DNA of 64,000 bases from Pararge aegeria (GCF_905163445.1 NC_053182.1:1302001-1366000), one strand, 5' to 3'; positions 20,540 to 32,628 are shown, numbered from the stretch's first letter. Notes: a model not told the origin generated them from the letters alone. A program made the numbers and translations.

Positions 20540-21635
20540 TTTAATAATAAACATAAATAACAAAAATAGATAAATAATAATAAATTAAACGTCGCGGTCG
20601 CGCGGTATAATTGGGGGATATAATTTTTGTCTCCTGCCCATGCTAGCCGTGCAGCTAAGGTATTCTGCGATATTATAAAATGATTTGTCACACAACCACA
20701 GAAAGAGTTTCCTTTTAAAGGTTTGCAATGGTAGTTTTTTTACATTTATTTTAAATCATTCTTTACTGACTGCTCACAAAGATTATTGAAAATAAACATA
20801 TTATAAATTAAATGAGATTGCAAAAGGTCACTTGATTAAAACCTTCGGCTATTTTTTTTGTATTCGAGACTTCTGTAACTTTTATACACTACGCCAAGTC
20901 TTGAAAAATACAGCTCATTACAAGTTGATACTTTTTATATTCGTTTTGCTTGTGTATGCGCCCTCAAAACTCAGAAACCAGTTTACACTTCAGACGGACT
21001 AACCATTAGTAATGTCAATAATGCAATTTGTATCTAAAAATACAGTACTAAGCTAATTAAACATTTCCCCCTTTACCCGCGGGTCAACGACCCAAGGGCC
21101 ACACACGGCGACATTGTTATGAGGACGTCCGCTCACCGATTACCATCTGATCATAGGAGTTATTCGGAAATCTCAATGCGGAATACAATATGTAAATCAA
21201 TTGTTTCTACTGAAAAAGGTCTTTCCACATCTCGAATGAGACGTGCATTGACACTATCTCCGTCTAAAGAAGGTATCTTTGCAGTCAATGTTTGATTTTT
21301 TGATATAAACTTTTGTTTGTTCCGTTAAAACGTAACGTTCTCGTAAAGTATCAAACCTGGAGTCATATTAAGAGGACCCAACCATTATTTATACATAAAG
21401 TTATGCATAAAATACAAAATTTGGAGTTCATCATAAAAGTATTAAAATAAGTCCCAGATTTCACATGAACCGGGAGCATGAACTCAAGAAGGATTTTTTC
21501 TACATAAACTTTTGCAAGACCTTGTATAAGAGCACTCAGCTCCACAGATAATCCAATTCGATTTTTTACGCCATTGTGTGCCATGGAGCCCTTTAAATGT
21601 GAAACGACCTTTAAATAAGTAATGTTTCTTTTCAG
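20540..21635. other. Mostly unique DNA left of the candidate exon
   Basis: 21080-21160 has GGACGTCCGCTCACCGATTA, a phrase I associate with lepidopteran SINEs, but too short to call. 21484-21873 is open on the minus strand (129 codons) only because of the GC-rich block; I reject it as a gene. Confidence 0.4.
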
Positions 21636-21890
21636 AAGCGGCGCACGCGCAGGCTCTCGCGGGGAAGGGACAAGCGCGCGAAGCTAGGCCATTTCGCGCC
21701 GAACCTCCTCGCGCGACGTATGTGTCGCGTCGCTTGCAGTGCTGAGCGCGTTTTCGATGTTTCCGTGTCGTCTGTTGTGCTCCTATTGACATATCTGTGT
21801 GAATTGTGCTATGGAATCTGTTTGTGTGTTCAGGTCGCCCTAAAGGGCTGGTTTTGTGTGATTTGACTGCCACTGGAATTATTGTAATTG
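21636..21890 (+). other. Candidate exon (probably 5' untranslated) or promoter block
   Basis: GC- and CpG-rich for its first ~120 bases (for example GCGGCGCACGCGCAGG), unlike the flanks. Preceded by a good acceptor, GTTTCTTTTCAG, and followed by a consensus donor, AATTGGTAAGTTT, at 21891. One frame is open from 21636; its first ATG (21720) gives 48 codons ending at 21866, with a hydrophobic middle (SSVVLLLTYLCELCYGICL). No family recognised. The CpG-rich composition would also suit a transcription start region with the donor ending a first exon. Coding role not supported. Confidence 0.4.
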
Positions 21891-23815
21891 GTAAGTTTTA
21901 AAAATCTTCTTCTAACTTTTAAAGTAAAATCTTTTGAATTATCTTATTTAACAACATTCCTTGTATTTAATTATGGTCTGCTGATAATTAAACTTGAGGT
22001 TTTAAAAATGCGATATCTCTCACTAACGCTTACTTTTACTTAGTAACTTTAGAGTTCTTTGTATAATATATTAAGGCGTTAATAAATTATAAAAAGGATA
22101 ATTGTCAACGTCAAACTGCCGTCCAGTAATTTTGTATGAAGCTTCTCGAATCTTAAGTGAACTATTAAATTTAATTGCCTCAAGTATTTGTGTTTAGTCT
22201 TGACCTTCGAGATGTAACATAAAATGTTTCAGACCGTGCAGCCATTAAATTCGTTAGTTACAGTTAATCATAAAGTTAAATGTATGGAGTTATGCACTTA
22301 AAGTATTTTTCAATTGAAGTGGAAATAGTTTGTTTATATACGGTATACCTATCCTATTGGTTTAATTTTTCAATATTACCTTTATTTATCAAGCCTTATT
22401 TGTGTAGTCGGTACTAGGCAAGCAGAGCTTTCTAGGAGTTTGTTCTACAAAATGTTATAAAATTACCAATTTATCAAGTATGTATAAAGTAAGCTACCTG
22501 CAGTTTTAGTTATTTAGTTTACACGAAACATTTATCTATTTACATAATGATAATCGTAAATCAATTAATTACTTTGCCTCATTTTTGGTAACTTCTTTAT
22601 CTTTTCTTTCGTTTTGGTAAAATTTTTCATATTACGCATATATAGGTACTTCGTTTTATTCCAAAGGCTTGCTAATCTTCTGGATAAATATACGGGTATT
22701 CTCTTATTTTGCTAAGCAACAGTACATGCATGTGCAATGTTCCAGGAAAGAGATAAGTGAGTTGGTGTTTAGATAAAATATTGCCGAGATGACCGTTTAA
22801 CAGCCTTTTAAAATCTCATAACCACAAAATATTCTATTAAGTACCTACCTAGTCAATTTTTCTTAAATGGATCATAACATTTAAATGACGCAGGTTTTTC
22901 CCGTAAAAACATATAAACAACGTGGTATTTTATAGCGCGAAGATGTTCCAACAGCAAAAACGAATAAAAAAAGAAAACTCCTCCTTTTGCCCCACTGCAC
23001 TCTATTGGTGGCTAGCCTCGTCCAAGTAGACCCTGCGACAGCTTCAATGTCGACTCGCAAAAACTAAACTTTTCAAAAATTATTAAAAAAGATAAAACTA
23101 TATTTACAAATCATACATATTAAATCAAAAACACCCTTTACATCAGTCTAAATAGCTGTGATTCCAGTAGCGGAAGAAAAAGTAAAAGGAAGTCGCAGTG
23201 TAGAGGATAAAACTACATGTTCAGTATATGTAGTAGGTACTTAATAAAATTAAGGTTTATAGCAGGAATTAAAAATATCATTTATAGAAGAGGAGAATAA
23301 ATGTATACGAGGAAATGGGATTTAAAGTTAAGACTGATCATTTTGTATTAGTGGTAAATCACAGAGCAGGATAAAATTACGTGTTAATTGTACGCAAATT
23401 GAATTAATTACGATATCTAAGTCGTCACAACTTGTGAAGTTTTAAATGAATCATTATCTTTTGATTCCGTCATGAATTTAGTACGACAAGGTGTTGGCGT
23501 GACTCACTCTTTTTACGTTCAGTTCTTGGACTTTTTAGTTTCTTTTTGCGAATTGTCACCAAGTGGATTTACCATGTATAAACTCCATAAAAAACTTAAG
23601 TTCTTACTTTAAGATAAATACCAGTCGTCTGTATGTACACCATTAAATCTTTTATTAAACTAGTCTCGGTGAATGACTTCGTACAACTGAAATGTCGGGT
23701 TTTGCCTGACGATCATCTTCCAGAGATAAAAATGCGCCCGTATGATGCTACTTCTGTATTACATTTTATGAAAATTCTAGCAGCTTGCTATTCTTAGCGG
23801 AATTTATTATAATAC
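21891..23815. other. Unique AT-rich DNA, possible intron
   Basis: If the donor at 21891 is used, this is intron. No shared repeat, no clear ORF; nothing conspicuous seen. Confidence 0.4.
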
Positions 23816-23817
23816 TA

Positions 23818-24215
23818 GATGTGACCTGCGGCTTCGCCCGCGAAAATAACGGGACGCAGCGTACTGCTTCATAGCCTAAACCTACCTCAATAAATCAAAT
23901 ACCAAACGTAAAGTTTTTTCAATACAAAACACGGAAGTGTCAAATATTAAGTCAAATAAAAATATATTTAAATCGGTTACCATTTGGCGGAGTTATGGTG
24001 TAAAATAGTCAAACACTTTGATCCCCTTTCCCAAAGTAACCTAGCTGAAATTTGGGATAAAAAGTATCCTATGTCTTACCTCGTAGATTGAATTTAAACC
24101 GTGCAGTTTCATTTGAATTAATTCAGAATTCAACAGTCAGCTTGATGCGCGCGGCCATGATATAGACAGAGAGACAAAAATGAAAAAAATTACAGTTTTG
24201 GCTTCAGTATCGACT
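23818..24215 (+). repeat. Transposon fragment, unclassified
   Basis: ACCTGCGGCTTCGCCCGCG, AATAACGGGACGCAG, ATCGGTTACCATTTGGCGG and CTGAAATTTGGGATAAAAAG are phrases frequent in lepidopteran transposon 3' regions. No second copy here. A LINE-L-like reversed tail may follow at 24225-24335. Confidence 0.45.
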
Positions 24216-24335
24216 ATAGAGTGCACTCGAATTTTTTATTAAATATTTAAATAGATAGATAAAATAGCTATATTGCAACAAAACACAAAGACAAAAATAC
24301 ATAGTATTAGGGTGCAAAGGGGGCCTTCATGTACA

Positions 24336-24789
24336 GTATTCGACCAGTTACAGTTTTATTAAAAGTTTTAATAGATAACTTCCTGATTTATTATATGATC
24401 CAAGTATTCAATAATTTACACAAAGTAGAACTATTTGTAAAGTTTAACATGCTACATATTTCTATGAATGTATGTTTATCACCAACATAGGTAACGAAAT
24501 TCTGCGTAACGAACGAAAATGCCTCGTTCGCTGGTAGGTGCTAACTACTATAATGAACAAGATTGTAAATATATAACCGTACCTGTTTGAAAGATTCAGA
24601 ACTTTACATTAGGATAAGAACCGGTCTTCAAAACAATTACAATCTATTATAATTATTAAAAGGTTTTGTACACCAGAATTCCGGATGGTAAGTATGTATG
24701 GTAACATTTTACTTTTTAACGCGGAGGAAGTCGCAATAAAACGCTCTTTAATACTATATAGCTGTAGGTTGAACTGACTGCGGCATCCT
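24336..24789. other. Unique AT-rich DNA, nothing recognised
   Basis: No shared repeat or ORF of interest. Confidence 0.5.
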
Positions 24790-24900
24790 CATTTAACCTA
24801 AATCAAATCAAATCAATAAACACTTTATATTAAACCAAATACAAAGCTTTAGAACAAAAAAAAAACAATAGAATTATTTATTCAACTAATTATTAAAATT
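24790..24900 (-). mobile_element. LINE-L-like 3' tail
   Basis: AATCAAATCAAATCAA repeat followed by TAAACACTTTATATTA and CCAAATACAAAG, similar to 20028-20172. The GCGATAAGG block is missing. Confidence 0.5.
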
Positions 24901-25655
24901 TAATTATTTCTACAGATACTAACAATAGGAGAAACCACACCTATCAAGTATTATTGTAAAGGTCTAATAGATAAAATCTCACGTAATAATATATGAAATA
25001 CTCGGAAAAGTACATTGCATCTCTATTGTCATTTTATATCATTATTCCAACAGTGTCCGAAGGGTCGATTATAATATGAACCCTCGTGAAAACAATAAAA
25101 CTACACTTTCTAAATGTTAAAGTACCTTTGTCGGCATTATAATTGCTGAAAGGAGGGAATACATTCCACGGTGGAGACATAACTTTAGACACGCAACGAA
25201 GTCCGAACAAGTGCAACGCACCTCAATCGCATGAAAGTGTTTTGTGTGACTAAAATCACACCCAAGTTTTGATGGGATAGTGTTGCTCTAGGCGCCAGAT
25301 GGCAGAGATTCCCAAAATTCAATGTGAAAAAAAACATTTCGAGCACACAATATGGCGCTATTGTATGTTGCCTTTTTACACAAGTGTCGCCAGAGTCACG
25401 CAATAGGTACTTACTGATATTATAAATAGGAAAGTGTTTGTTTGTCCTTCCTTCATACCCTTACTAAGCTTCCAATTAACTTTATTTTTGGCCTAGAGTT
25501 AGTTAAATGGACTGAGAATAACATATGATTATTTTTATTCCAGGAAAGCAAACTGTCCCATGGGATTTGTATAAAGTAATAAACGGAGTCTAAGAACGCA
25601 ACTTACTAGTTGATAATAAAATAATAAAAAAATCATAATTATTACCGATTGATTG
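24901..25655. other. Unique DNA, nothing recognised
   Basis: Overlapping short minus-strand frames; none resembles a known protein. Confidence 0.45.
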
Positions 25656-25880
25656 ATTCTGTGTCTGTCTGTGGCATCGTAGCTCCCGAACTCATGAACC
25701 GATTTTGATTCGGGAGCTATGTTTGATAAAAATCGGGCCACACTATCGGCAGTCAGCACAAAATGGCGAATTATGTAATTTTTTAAAACTTTCTCAGTAT
25801 GAATATCAAATGAAAGGACTTGACTGGTAGAATACTATAAATAATTATAATACTATAAATATTTTGTCATGGGTTTTAAA
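25656..25880 (+). repeat. U8 repeat, copy 2
   Basis: GTGTCTGTCTGTGGCATCG, ATGAACCGATTTTGATTC, GAGCTATGTTTGATAAAAATC, ACAAAATGGCG, ATCAAATGAAAGGACTTG and TTTTGTCATGGGTTTT. Lacks the LINE-K insertion of copy 1. Contains an 11-bp inverted repeat, TAGCTCCCGAA, 18-nt spacer (25680-25719). Confidence 0.75.
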
Positions 25881-25919
25881 ATTTTTTGCTTTTTTATAAT
25901 ATGTGTAAATAAGTATTTA

Positions 25920-26240
25920 CTTCCAAAGGAATAGGAATGCTCGCATTTGATCGGGCCGGGTCACGCGTTATGAGTATTATTTTACACTCATACTTGTTTC
26001 TTTGGTGCACATCACGAAGATCCAACAACTACAATTCCACTTTGAGTCGATTGTTTATGTCTGCGGTGGATGCTTTGTTGGAAACGGAAGCGCCCCGTTC
26101 CGTAGAATTGATATGATGAACGATGTTCGATCTTTTCATCTCCACAGTTACTTTAAAAGTATCTACAGATGTGCCGACAAGTCGGATGGCAATTGCCAAC
26201 TCGATCAAACGTGGCCTCTAATTTTCTGTGACTTTTAACC
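25920..26240 (+). other. Moderately GC-rich unique block, unrecognised ORF
   Basis: A 78-codon ORF (26002-26238) with VYVCGGCFVGNGSAPFRR does not match a family I know. No splice signals or second copy. Transposon relic or chance. Confidence 0.25.
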
Positions 26241-28105
26241 CTATTATATCCTGTTGTAACTGAAGTTTGTAGAACATATTTAAATTAATGAATATTCTTT
26301 CAAAAAAAAGTTTAAAAATGGGTTTCGTTGAATATACTTTACACAGTTAATATCATAAAATAGGCTTACAAATGTTACGAACAAAGAATTCATATCTAAT
26401 TATTAGAGCAGTGAAGTGGTGATAAGCACAGTGCTAGGTAACATGCCAAAGCTTGTGATTTAAGTTCACTAAGAATGAAAAAGTTCAAAATCTTTATTGC
26501 ATATGAAATGTACCAAAAAATTGGTTCTTCCTGGTAATGCAAAGAGGCATTGTAGTAAAAATATATTATAAATATATTATAAATTTAAATAAGTCCTGTC
26601 AACCCATGGGTTCTATCGAACTCGTGATAAAAAGTCAGCTATACGTCGGTCGGACTTGAAATTGGCATGTCTGTAGATGCTTTTAATCTAATTTCAATGG
26701 CACTTACCCTTGGAATTCTACTAAAAGTGTTTAAGAGAAGTTAATGTCTGGATGTTAAATGACAAGTGGATGCAACTTGTATCTACTTGTTTCAATTTAC
26801 TTACTCCTAATAGGACATGCAACTTGAGGATGTAATAGAAATCAGGATAATTGAAATAAGATCTTCGAAGTAGGTGGTCTCTTAAAGTACTGTCCGGTAC
26901 AATAGAATAAATGTCGATGTAAAAGACAATACAAGCTTTTGCACACGGTGGGATTTACACGCGCAGTTTAAGCGTATGAGTTAAAAAGTAAGTATGAGTT
27001 AAACGTATGCTTGGCAAAAGACGTACACAAGTCAATATTACAAAATATTGACACAAATATTGCCTATGTATTGTGTTTGGTATTGAAGTATTTAAGTATT
27101 GATAAAAAATATACCTATCAATAATATTGACTGTGTGCAGCCAGCTTATTGAAACTTGCAACATTAGGTTTATGGTTCTAGTTTGCAGCGCTGTTGTCTC
27201 GCGTCTGCGGTCCGGCAACCATATTGTCGTGAGCAAATGCGATTCAGTAGTGAGAATTTAAATACGGCATGAAAAAAGAAAAATCTATACATCAGGTTTT
27301 AGCGACTAATGAACTGAGCGATTAAAATACCAACACGATAAAACAGTTATTTCTGTGCGAGTCAGGACAACCTTTATTTTAATGAGACAGAAGAAATTAC
27401 CTCGACGGTAATTATTATCGATTGAAAAATACCTTGCTCTCAATAAAATTAAAAGTCCATTTTGTCATTGTCAACTTACGAATAAGTTATCACATTAAAA
27501 AAATTAGTTAATCGAGAATGCACTGATTATGTTATTTTAGTACTTTATCAATATAATTTTTTTAACAACTTAAATAACCCTGACATTGACATTTTTCACG
27601 ACACTTTATTTAGCTTTAAGGCGAAATTATACTTAGAGTAATATTTTTCAAATTCTTTTTCTTAATTGTTTTAAATTATTTTTTTATTTTAAATTTAATC
27701 ATTATTTTCATTTGTTTAATCTTACTATTTTGTTTTTGACTTAATTTAATTATTTTTAACCGGACTTACTTCAATGTTGTGTATACCAAGTAAGTGATAA
27801 CTGTACTCGGACATTAAACTATAATGTAGAATGATCAATGATAATACAGTGTATCGTTGGAATATCTAATGAAATAAATAAATAAATAAAATATAAAGGA
27901 GGGTAGGTCGCTGATACCTATAGCACGGGGTTACCTAAATTAGGCAGCAGAGACCGTCCATACTGTTTGTTTGTGTATTACTAAATGTTGCAACAATACA
28001 AACATTTTTAATTTTATTTCATTTATTTATTGCGTAATACAGAAACAAAACTAAGAGTACTCATAAAATATTACAGGCAAAAGTCGACCTTATCACTATA
28101 TATAT
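26241..28105. other. AT-rich unique DNA
   Basis: 27864-27890 has an AAAT microsatellite. 26940-27240 is less AT-rich but has no recognised content. No gene called. Confidence 0.5.
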
Positions 28106-28109
28106 GTAT

Positions 28110-28255
28110 ATATTCCTCTACAAGTTAGCCTTTGACTGTAATCTCACCTGGTGGTATGTGATAGTGCAGTCTAACATCATAGCGGGCTAACCTGTTAGGG
28201 AGTATGGTAGTCATTCCCCTAATCGGTTTCCACGCGACATCGCACCGTAACACTA
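28110..28255 (-). mobile_element. SINE-C 3' part
   Basis: ACAAGTTAGCCTTTGACTG, TAATCTCACCTGG, GCTAACCTGTTAGGGAG, CTAATCGGTTTCCACGCGAC and ATCGCACCG in SINE-C order, reversed. Confidence 0.75.
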
Positions 28256-28429
28256 AATCAATATTTCAACATTTTCCAATACTTCCAATAAAAGTTTCTC
28301 TTTCAATGTTTGTAATCATATTAAATTATTCGATTCGTTTGAATACATTTACTATGTAATCACACAAATTAAAATTCGCATTGCAACAATGTTCAATGTG
28401 GCTAAGCAATCATTTTAGCTTCACTGGTC

Positions 28430-28650
28430 ACGCGCCAACCTCCAACACTTGTGGTTAAAATTAAGCAATCGTTTGGGGTATTTGGTAAATTAATCCCTGG
28501 CCACAGGCTTCCTAGACCCACCACGCTGTTAGCCTGTTCCGATCCGGGTTGGTGGGCTTTAACGAATATCGTCACAAATAACTGACAATGACTGGGACCG
28601 ACGGCTTTATGAGCTAACCGCCAATTTTCCAACACCCCGAAGTTTTCCGG
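28430..28650. repeat. Interspersed repeat, unclassified
   Basis: CCGGGTTGGTGGGCTTTAAC, CACAAATAACTGACAATGAC and GGGACCGACGGCTTTATG are phrases I associate with a lepidopteran repeat. Single copy here. Confidence 0.4.
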
Positions 28651-28659
28651 GCCGGTAAT

Positions 28660-29480
28660 GAAAATTGTTATAACAGAAAAAACACAATAAGAACCTAAAA
28701 ATTATTTGCCTTTTAAAAAAAAATAATAGTGACTAATTATTGTGACATGCATGAAACCGAAATTGTACGAGACATGAATATTTATTTTTACTCTATTATT
28801 ATCTGTGTGTCTTTGTTACAATTACAAGGGTCAAACTTTTTTTATTGCTACGCCCTGATAGGACCCCATAACCATGTTAAGGTATGGATGCAAATAAAAA
28901 GGTTTAATAAAATAATTATACTTGTGTTAGGGCCATTTCATGTGACATTTTGTAGTGTTATTTCTTAGAAATATTAAAAGGATTAAAATTTGTTTCTCTG
29001 TAATTTGCTATCATTTTAGCTTAGTTTCATTTAGAATTCCTATACAACCGAATAAGATTCAGTAAATCATTTAAGGTAATCGTTGTTGAACACCTTATCA
29101 TTACAGCTTATATACTTTACGTGTATATAGGTAGTGCAGTTGACCGCATTTTTATCTGTCTACCAGTTATAACAAGTTTACCTTCAATATTGTCAGTAAC
29201 TTAACATTATTTTGCATCGTGCACCAAGTGTTGTTTTTATATCGGTCTGTAGGTATGTGGTACGTGCGTGCAAATTTCTATTTCACGGTTAATGGCGTGT
29301 TTAATTGAATTAATCGCTATTATTTATTGTTATTCCAAAAACATTGTTTATTTATAAACTTGATTTATATATGATGTTTTATGATCATTATAATAATAGA
29401 ACATTGTTAAATACTGTTAACAATTTTTGGGGTTCACAGAAAGCTAGAAAAGCTGCATTCATTTTATTTTTATAATTTAC
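28660..29480. other. AT-rich unique DNA, nothing recognised
   Basis: No shared repeat or persuasive ORF. Confidence 0.5.
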
Positions 29481-29502
29481 TAGCGTACCCAGCCCGCTTC
29501 GC

Positions 29503-29611
29503 CGGGCTAAATTTTGCTTTATTTTATTTAAAAAATAAACTTACATCATTAAATTTTTAATTTAAGTCTCATAATATATTAAATCATTTATTTCCCTCCA
29601 TATTCATTCTC
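29503..29611 (+). repeat. U9 repeat, copy 1
   Basis: 109 bases without gaps matching 46089-46197, with about six differences (my count). The upstream bases AGCCCGCTTCGCCGGGC suggest the retrotransposon tail class seen at 23818-24215. Confidence 0.75.
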
Positions 29612-29614
29612 AAA

Positions 29615-30145
29615 ATTGGGGCACGACATTTATAGCTGATGTTATTATGAATATGAATGATGGCGGAGTAAATGTGCATTGTTAATAAATTCACCTAAAC
29701 ATTAATTTATTAATAAATGCTATAGTGGTGATATAACAATAATAATATAAGGGCTTATAAAAAAAAAAACAATTTATTAATGAAGGCTTTAGCACTAAAT
29801 TTTCTTTACCTTTTTTCGGGGTGAAAAATGTCTCATGCCCATGCTAGCCATACCATGCTGCAGTGGAATGTTATACGCTATCGATGATGAAATTGCGTTT
29901 ATTTGTCACCGAGATAACGTGTTCAGCTAGTGTCGATTGAATAGTGAACAGTGATTGTAAAGCGGTGCCGTGCTCCATTTTCTATGGGACCGAGAGCGAA
30001 GAAACCGAGATAAGAAAAGCAATTATTACTGTTTCACTTAATCATTAGACGTGTGACTGCTTGACGGTTTTGTAATCGATAACATAGTGACAAGTTACAG
30101 CCACCTACAGGTAGTACAGTATGTTAAGAATTATATGCTCGCACT
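29615..30145. other. AT-rich unique DNA, nothing recognised
   Basis: No shared repeat found. Confidence 0.45.
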
Positions 30146-30149
30146 AATA

Positions 30150-30333
30150 TGCTTGAAGCGGTGATAGCCCAGTAGGTAGGACTTTGACTTCCCTATTGTG
30201 GAGCCGAGCTCGAATCCAAGCTTCCTCTAAATTTTCTAATCTAGGTGAAGGAAATCATCGTGATGAAAAATGCATGCTTTGGAATTACTATACCTAAGGT
30301 ACCGTGATGGACTTGGCATCAGGTGGGCCAGCG
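30150..30333 (+). mobile_element. SINE-B, diverged, 3'-incomplete
   Basis: GAAGCGGTGATAGCCCAGTA (A-box region), GAGCTCGAATCC (B box), GAAATCATCGTGATG and GCATGCTTTGGAATTAC keep SINE-B order. Confidence 0.7.
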
Positions 30334-30377
30334 ACAATAATTACTGAATCGTGCAAAAATAAAAGAAGAGAATTTGT

Positions 30378-30500
30378 GTCATAAATGTACAAAGGTCTTG
30401 TGTAGGGAGGTGCAAATTCCACGGTTTCGTACCGCTTCGATCCAGCGGCTATCTGCGACGCGCTTGAAATCGTCTGTCCACCGTTGAGGGTCGTGAAACG
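30378..30500 (-). mobile_element. LINE-R ORF2 C-terminal remnant
   Basis: Minus-strand translation reads RWTDDFKRVADSRWIEAV, then NRGI and SLHKTFVHL before the stop. This is a clear end of a non-LTR ORF2 (RWTDDIKRVAGSRW type). The N-terminal continuation is a different sequence. Confidence 0.8.
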
Positions 30501-30689
30501 CATGACATGAAATTCCGCAAAGTAACGCATGCATCCAATAAATATATCTTGGCATTAAATAAAAAATATTCTTATATATTCTCATGCGGGATAAGTAGTA
30601 TCTTAGTACTCGCTGTTGCGGTTGAAAAAGAGCTGTTTGCCCATTTAAAAATGACGCGTGAGTTTTTTCGTAAATTAAACTGTTATTTG

Positions 30690-30937
30690 AGTGCGACAAG
30701 TTTACTTGGCGCACGCAAATTGTACTTAGCACACGCAAACTATCCTTGTCGCACGCAAAATAAGTGTCGCGCGGTAAGTGACTGGAAGCAACCTTACAAA
30801 ACACCTACGTCCATCAGTGGACGTTCACCGGCTGATTCGATAATGGCTCTTATATTTGGATAAGTTATCATTCAAAAGTTCAAATGTAGAATCATTATCG
30901 TATCGCACACGCAAACTATCCTTGTCGCACGCAAAAT
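30690..30937 (+). repeat. GCACGCAAA-motif repeats
   Basis: Variants of GCGCACGCAAA, GCACACGCAAA and GTCGCACGCAAA recur at 30709-30761 and again at 30905-30937, forming a small cluster interrupted by the LINE-R insertion. Confidence 0.65.
30762..30904 (+). mobile_element. LINE-R 3' end, 5'-truncated, 33-bp target duplication
   Basis: The 33 bases at 30729-30761 are repeated exactly at 30905-30937, enclosing 143 bases. The insert translates as LQNTYVHQWTFTG then stop (30833-30835), the usual end of this ORF2. 30770-30903 is identical to 32494-32627 at 133 of 134 positions. Confidence 0.85.
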
Positions 30938-30944
30938 GTCGTTG

Positions 30945-31840
30945 ACAACATCGATAGTTGCAGATACTATTTGACGTTTTCAAATGTTGAAATGTAAATT
31001 TATTTGAACGAAAGTAATATACTATTAAGACTCTTCAACGTAGGTACTTTTCTTGCAGTGGCTTATTGTTTAGTTAGGATGTATACCAAAGTCCTTTTTT
31101 AAAGTCGGGCGCAGCGAAGTTGTTTTTTCGCCCCTGTTTGTTTAGTGGTGGTTAAATATTAACACTTTTTATGGTGGAATTCCATTTCACGCCTTGAAAA
31201 CTCCAAGAATTTACTTATCAAAAGTTATATTTGATCCTTACTGTGCTCTTACCGCAACTATACAATATCTCGCTCTTAATTCATTGATGAAAGAATATTT
31301 AAAATCGAATTCATTGAAGATATGGTTTTGCTGTTTATTCCGATTTTGACTTTGTTCACTCCATTAATTTATGTTCCCATGCGACATCAATGTTGTTTAT
31401 TACATAAAGCTGTCAAGCCTCTTACAACCTCCCACAAAAACTAGTACTACGTTGTTCATTGACCAGCGAGTCTGCAATCTTGTTTCTCGAAAAAAAAAAT
31501 CGTTTGTTCTTGAGCAAGCGGCAGCAATTCTCGCGGTTTCTGCATTCTGCTCCACTATTACAGATGCGTTGCACATTTTTGTGTGAGAATTGTCTTGACA
31601 ATGGGCTTCGAAAGCTCTCACGCTCTCTTGGGCGGTTCTTGCGACAGTTGCTTGGGCTGCCGGCGTGCCGCTTGCCTTTGTGCTTGTGGTTTGAAGCCCT
31701 GAGGGTATAATGTTTCTCTTATGTCTTTCGACCGCATTTTGGGTTTTAGATACATATTAACACAGACTTAAGAACATACAGAACCCTCAATCAGCCATTA
31801 TTGCATGTATATCTAAAAACAGTGAAAACGCCCTGCGCAC
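30945..31840. other. Unique DNA, no gene called
   Basis: 31400-31710 has overlapping open frames on both strands (73 to 83 codons), moderately GC-rich near GCCGGCGTGCCGCTTGCC. No family recognised; possibly transposon ORF1 debris. Confidence 0.3.
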
Positions 31841-31844
31841 GTCG

Positions 31845-32160
31845 CACTTCACACCCGCGTCATGCTGCTAGCTCACAAACTTTGCCCATTTGCTCCATTT
31901 TATATTAAACGTTTAGATTCAAATTCAAATTTATTTATTAAAAGACAACAATAAGTCCATTTGGGTTAGTAACAATGAAATCCTATAACTATGTTAGTAC
32001 TTATCTATGTTAGTAACAATAAAAACATTAGAGGTAAAATAATTACTGTCAACTGCTAAATGGAGTGGAGTTACTAACCGTCTGTCCGAGAAACACTACT
32101 AAAGTGGAGTGGTTTTAGATGCTTATATTATGAGTCGCGTACACGGTTTTTGTATGTTCT
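31845..32160 (+). repeat. U2 repeat, most complete copy, interrupted
   Basis: Left part CACTTCACACCCGCGTCATG, GCTAGCTCACAAACTTTG; right part GTAAAATAATTACTGTCAAC, AACTGCTAAATGGAGTGGAG, GAGAAACACTACTAAAG. About 105 bases with an ATTCAAATTCAAATT tail (near 31918-32020) lie between, probably a reversed LINE tail. Confidence 0.65.
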
Positions 32161-32284
32161 GTAATATATATTAGTGATGTTAACGCTTAAATTTGTTAAT
32201 AGTAATAAACAATCTTATCAGCTGAGGCTACGACTCAAAACTTATGATAAGAGAGAGTTATGCTCTAAGTGATAAAATAAGGAA

Positions 32285-32628
32285 TTAGAAGATCTTTAGA
32301 AAAACCAGAGCTACCGACAAAGTCCAACGAGTCGCGAAGCTGAAGTTCCAATGGTCGGGGCACATATCTCGGGGAACTGATGGATTCTGGAGTCGAAAGG
32401 TGTTCAAATAGCGATCCACAACGTCAAATACAGCGTTGGTAGAATCTATAATAATCTTGGTAGTTCCAAGTGAACAAGCGACTTTAAACGAATCGCGGTA
32501 AGTGACTGGAAGCAACCTTACAAAACACCTACGTCCATCAGTGGACGTTCACCGGCTGATTCGATAATGGCTCTTATATTTGAATAAGTTATCATTCAAA
32601 AGTTCAAATGTAGAATCATTATCGTATT
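32285..32628 (+). mobile_element. LINE-R ORF2 C-terminal relic
   Basis: Plus-strand reading gives KVQRVAKLKFQWSGHISRGT, DGFWSRKVF, then after frame breaks LQNTYVHQWTFTG. Order matches the end of non-LTR ORF2 (RVAKLKWQWAGHI type). Its last 134 bases match 30770-30903. Confidence 0.8.

Noticed and set aside
21484..21873. 129-codon minus-strand open frame over the CpG-rich block
   Set aside because: It is open because stop codons are rare in GC-rich DNA; its product (SHKTSPLGRPEHTNRF start) has no known relatives, and the splice signals lie on the other strand.
30379..30863. Overlapping 141- and 118-codon frames as genes
   Set aside because: They combine a LINE-R ORF2 remnant, unique DNA and a LINE-R insertion; the only meaningful part is the ORF2 end.
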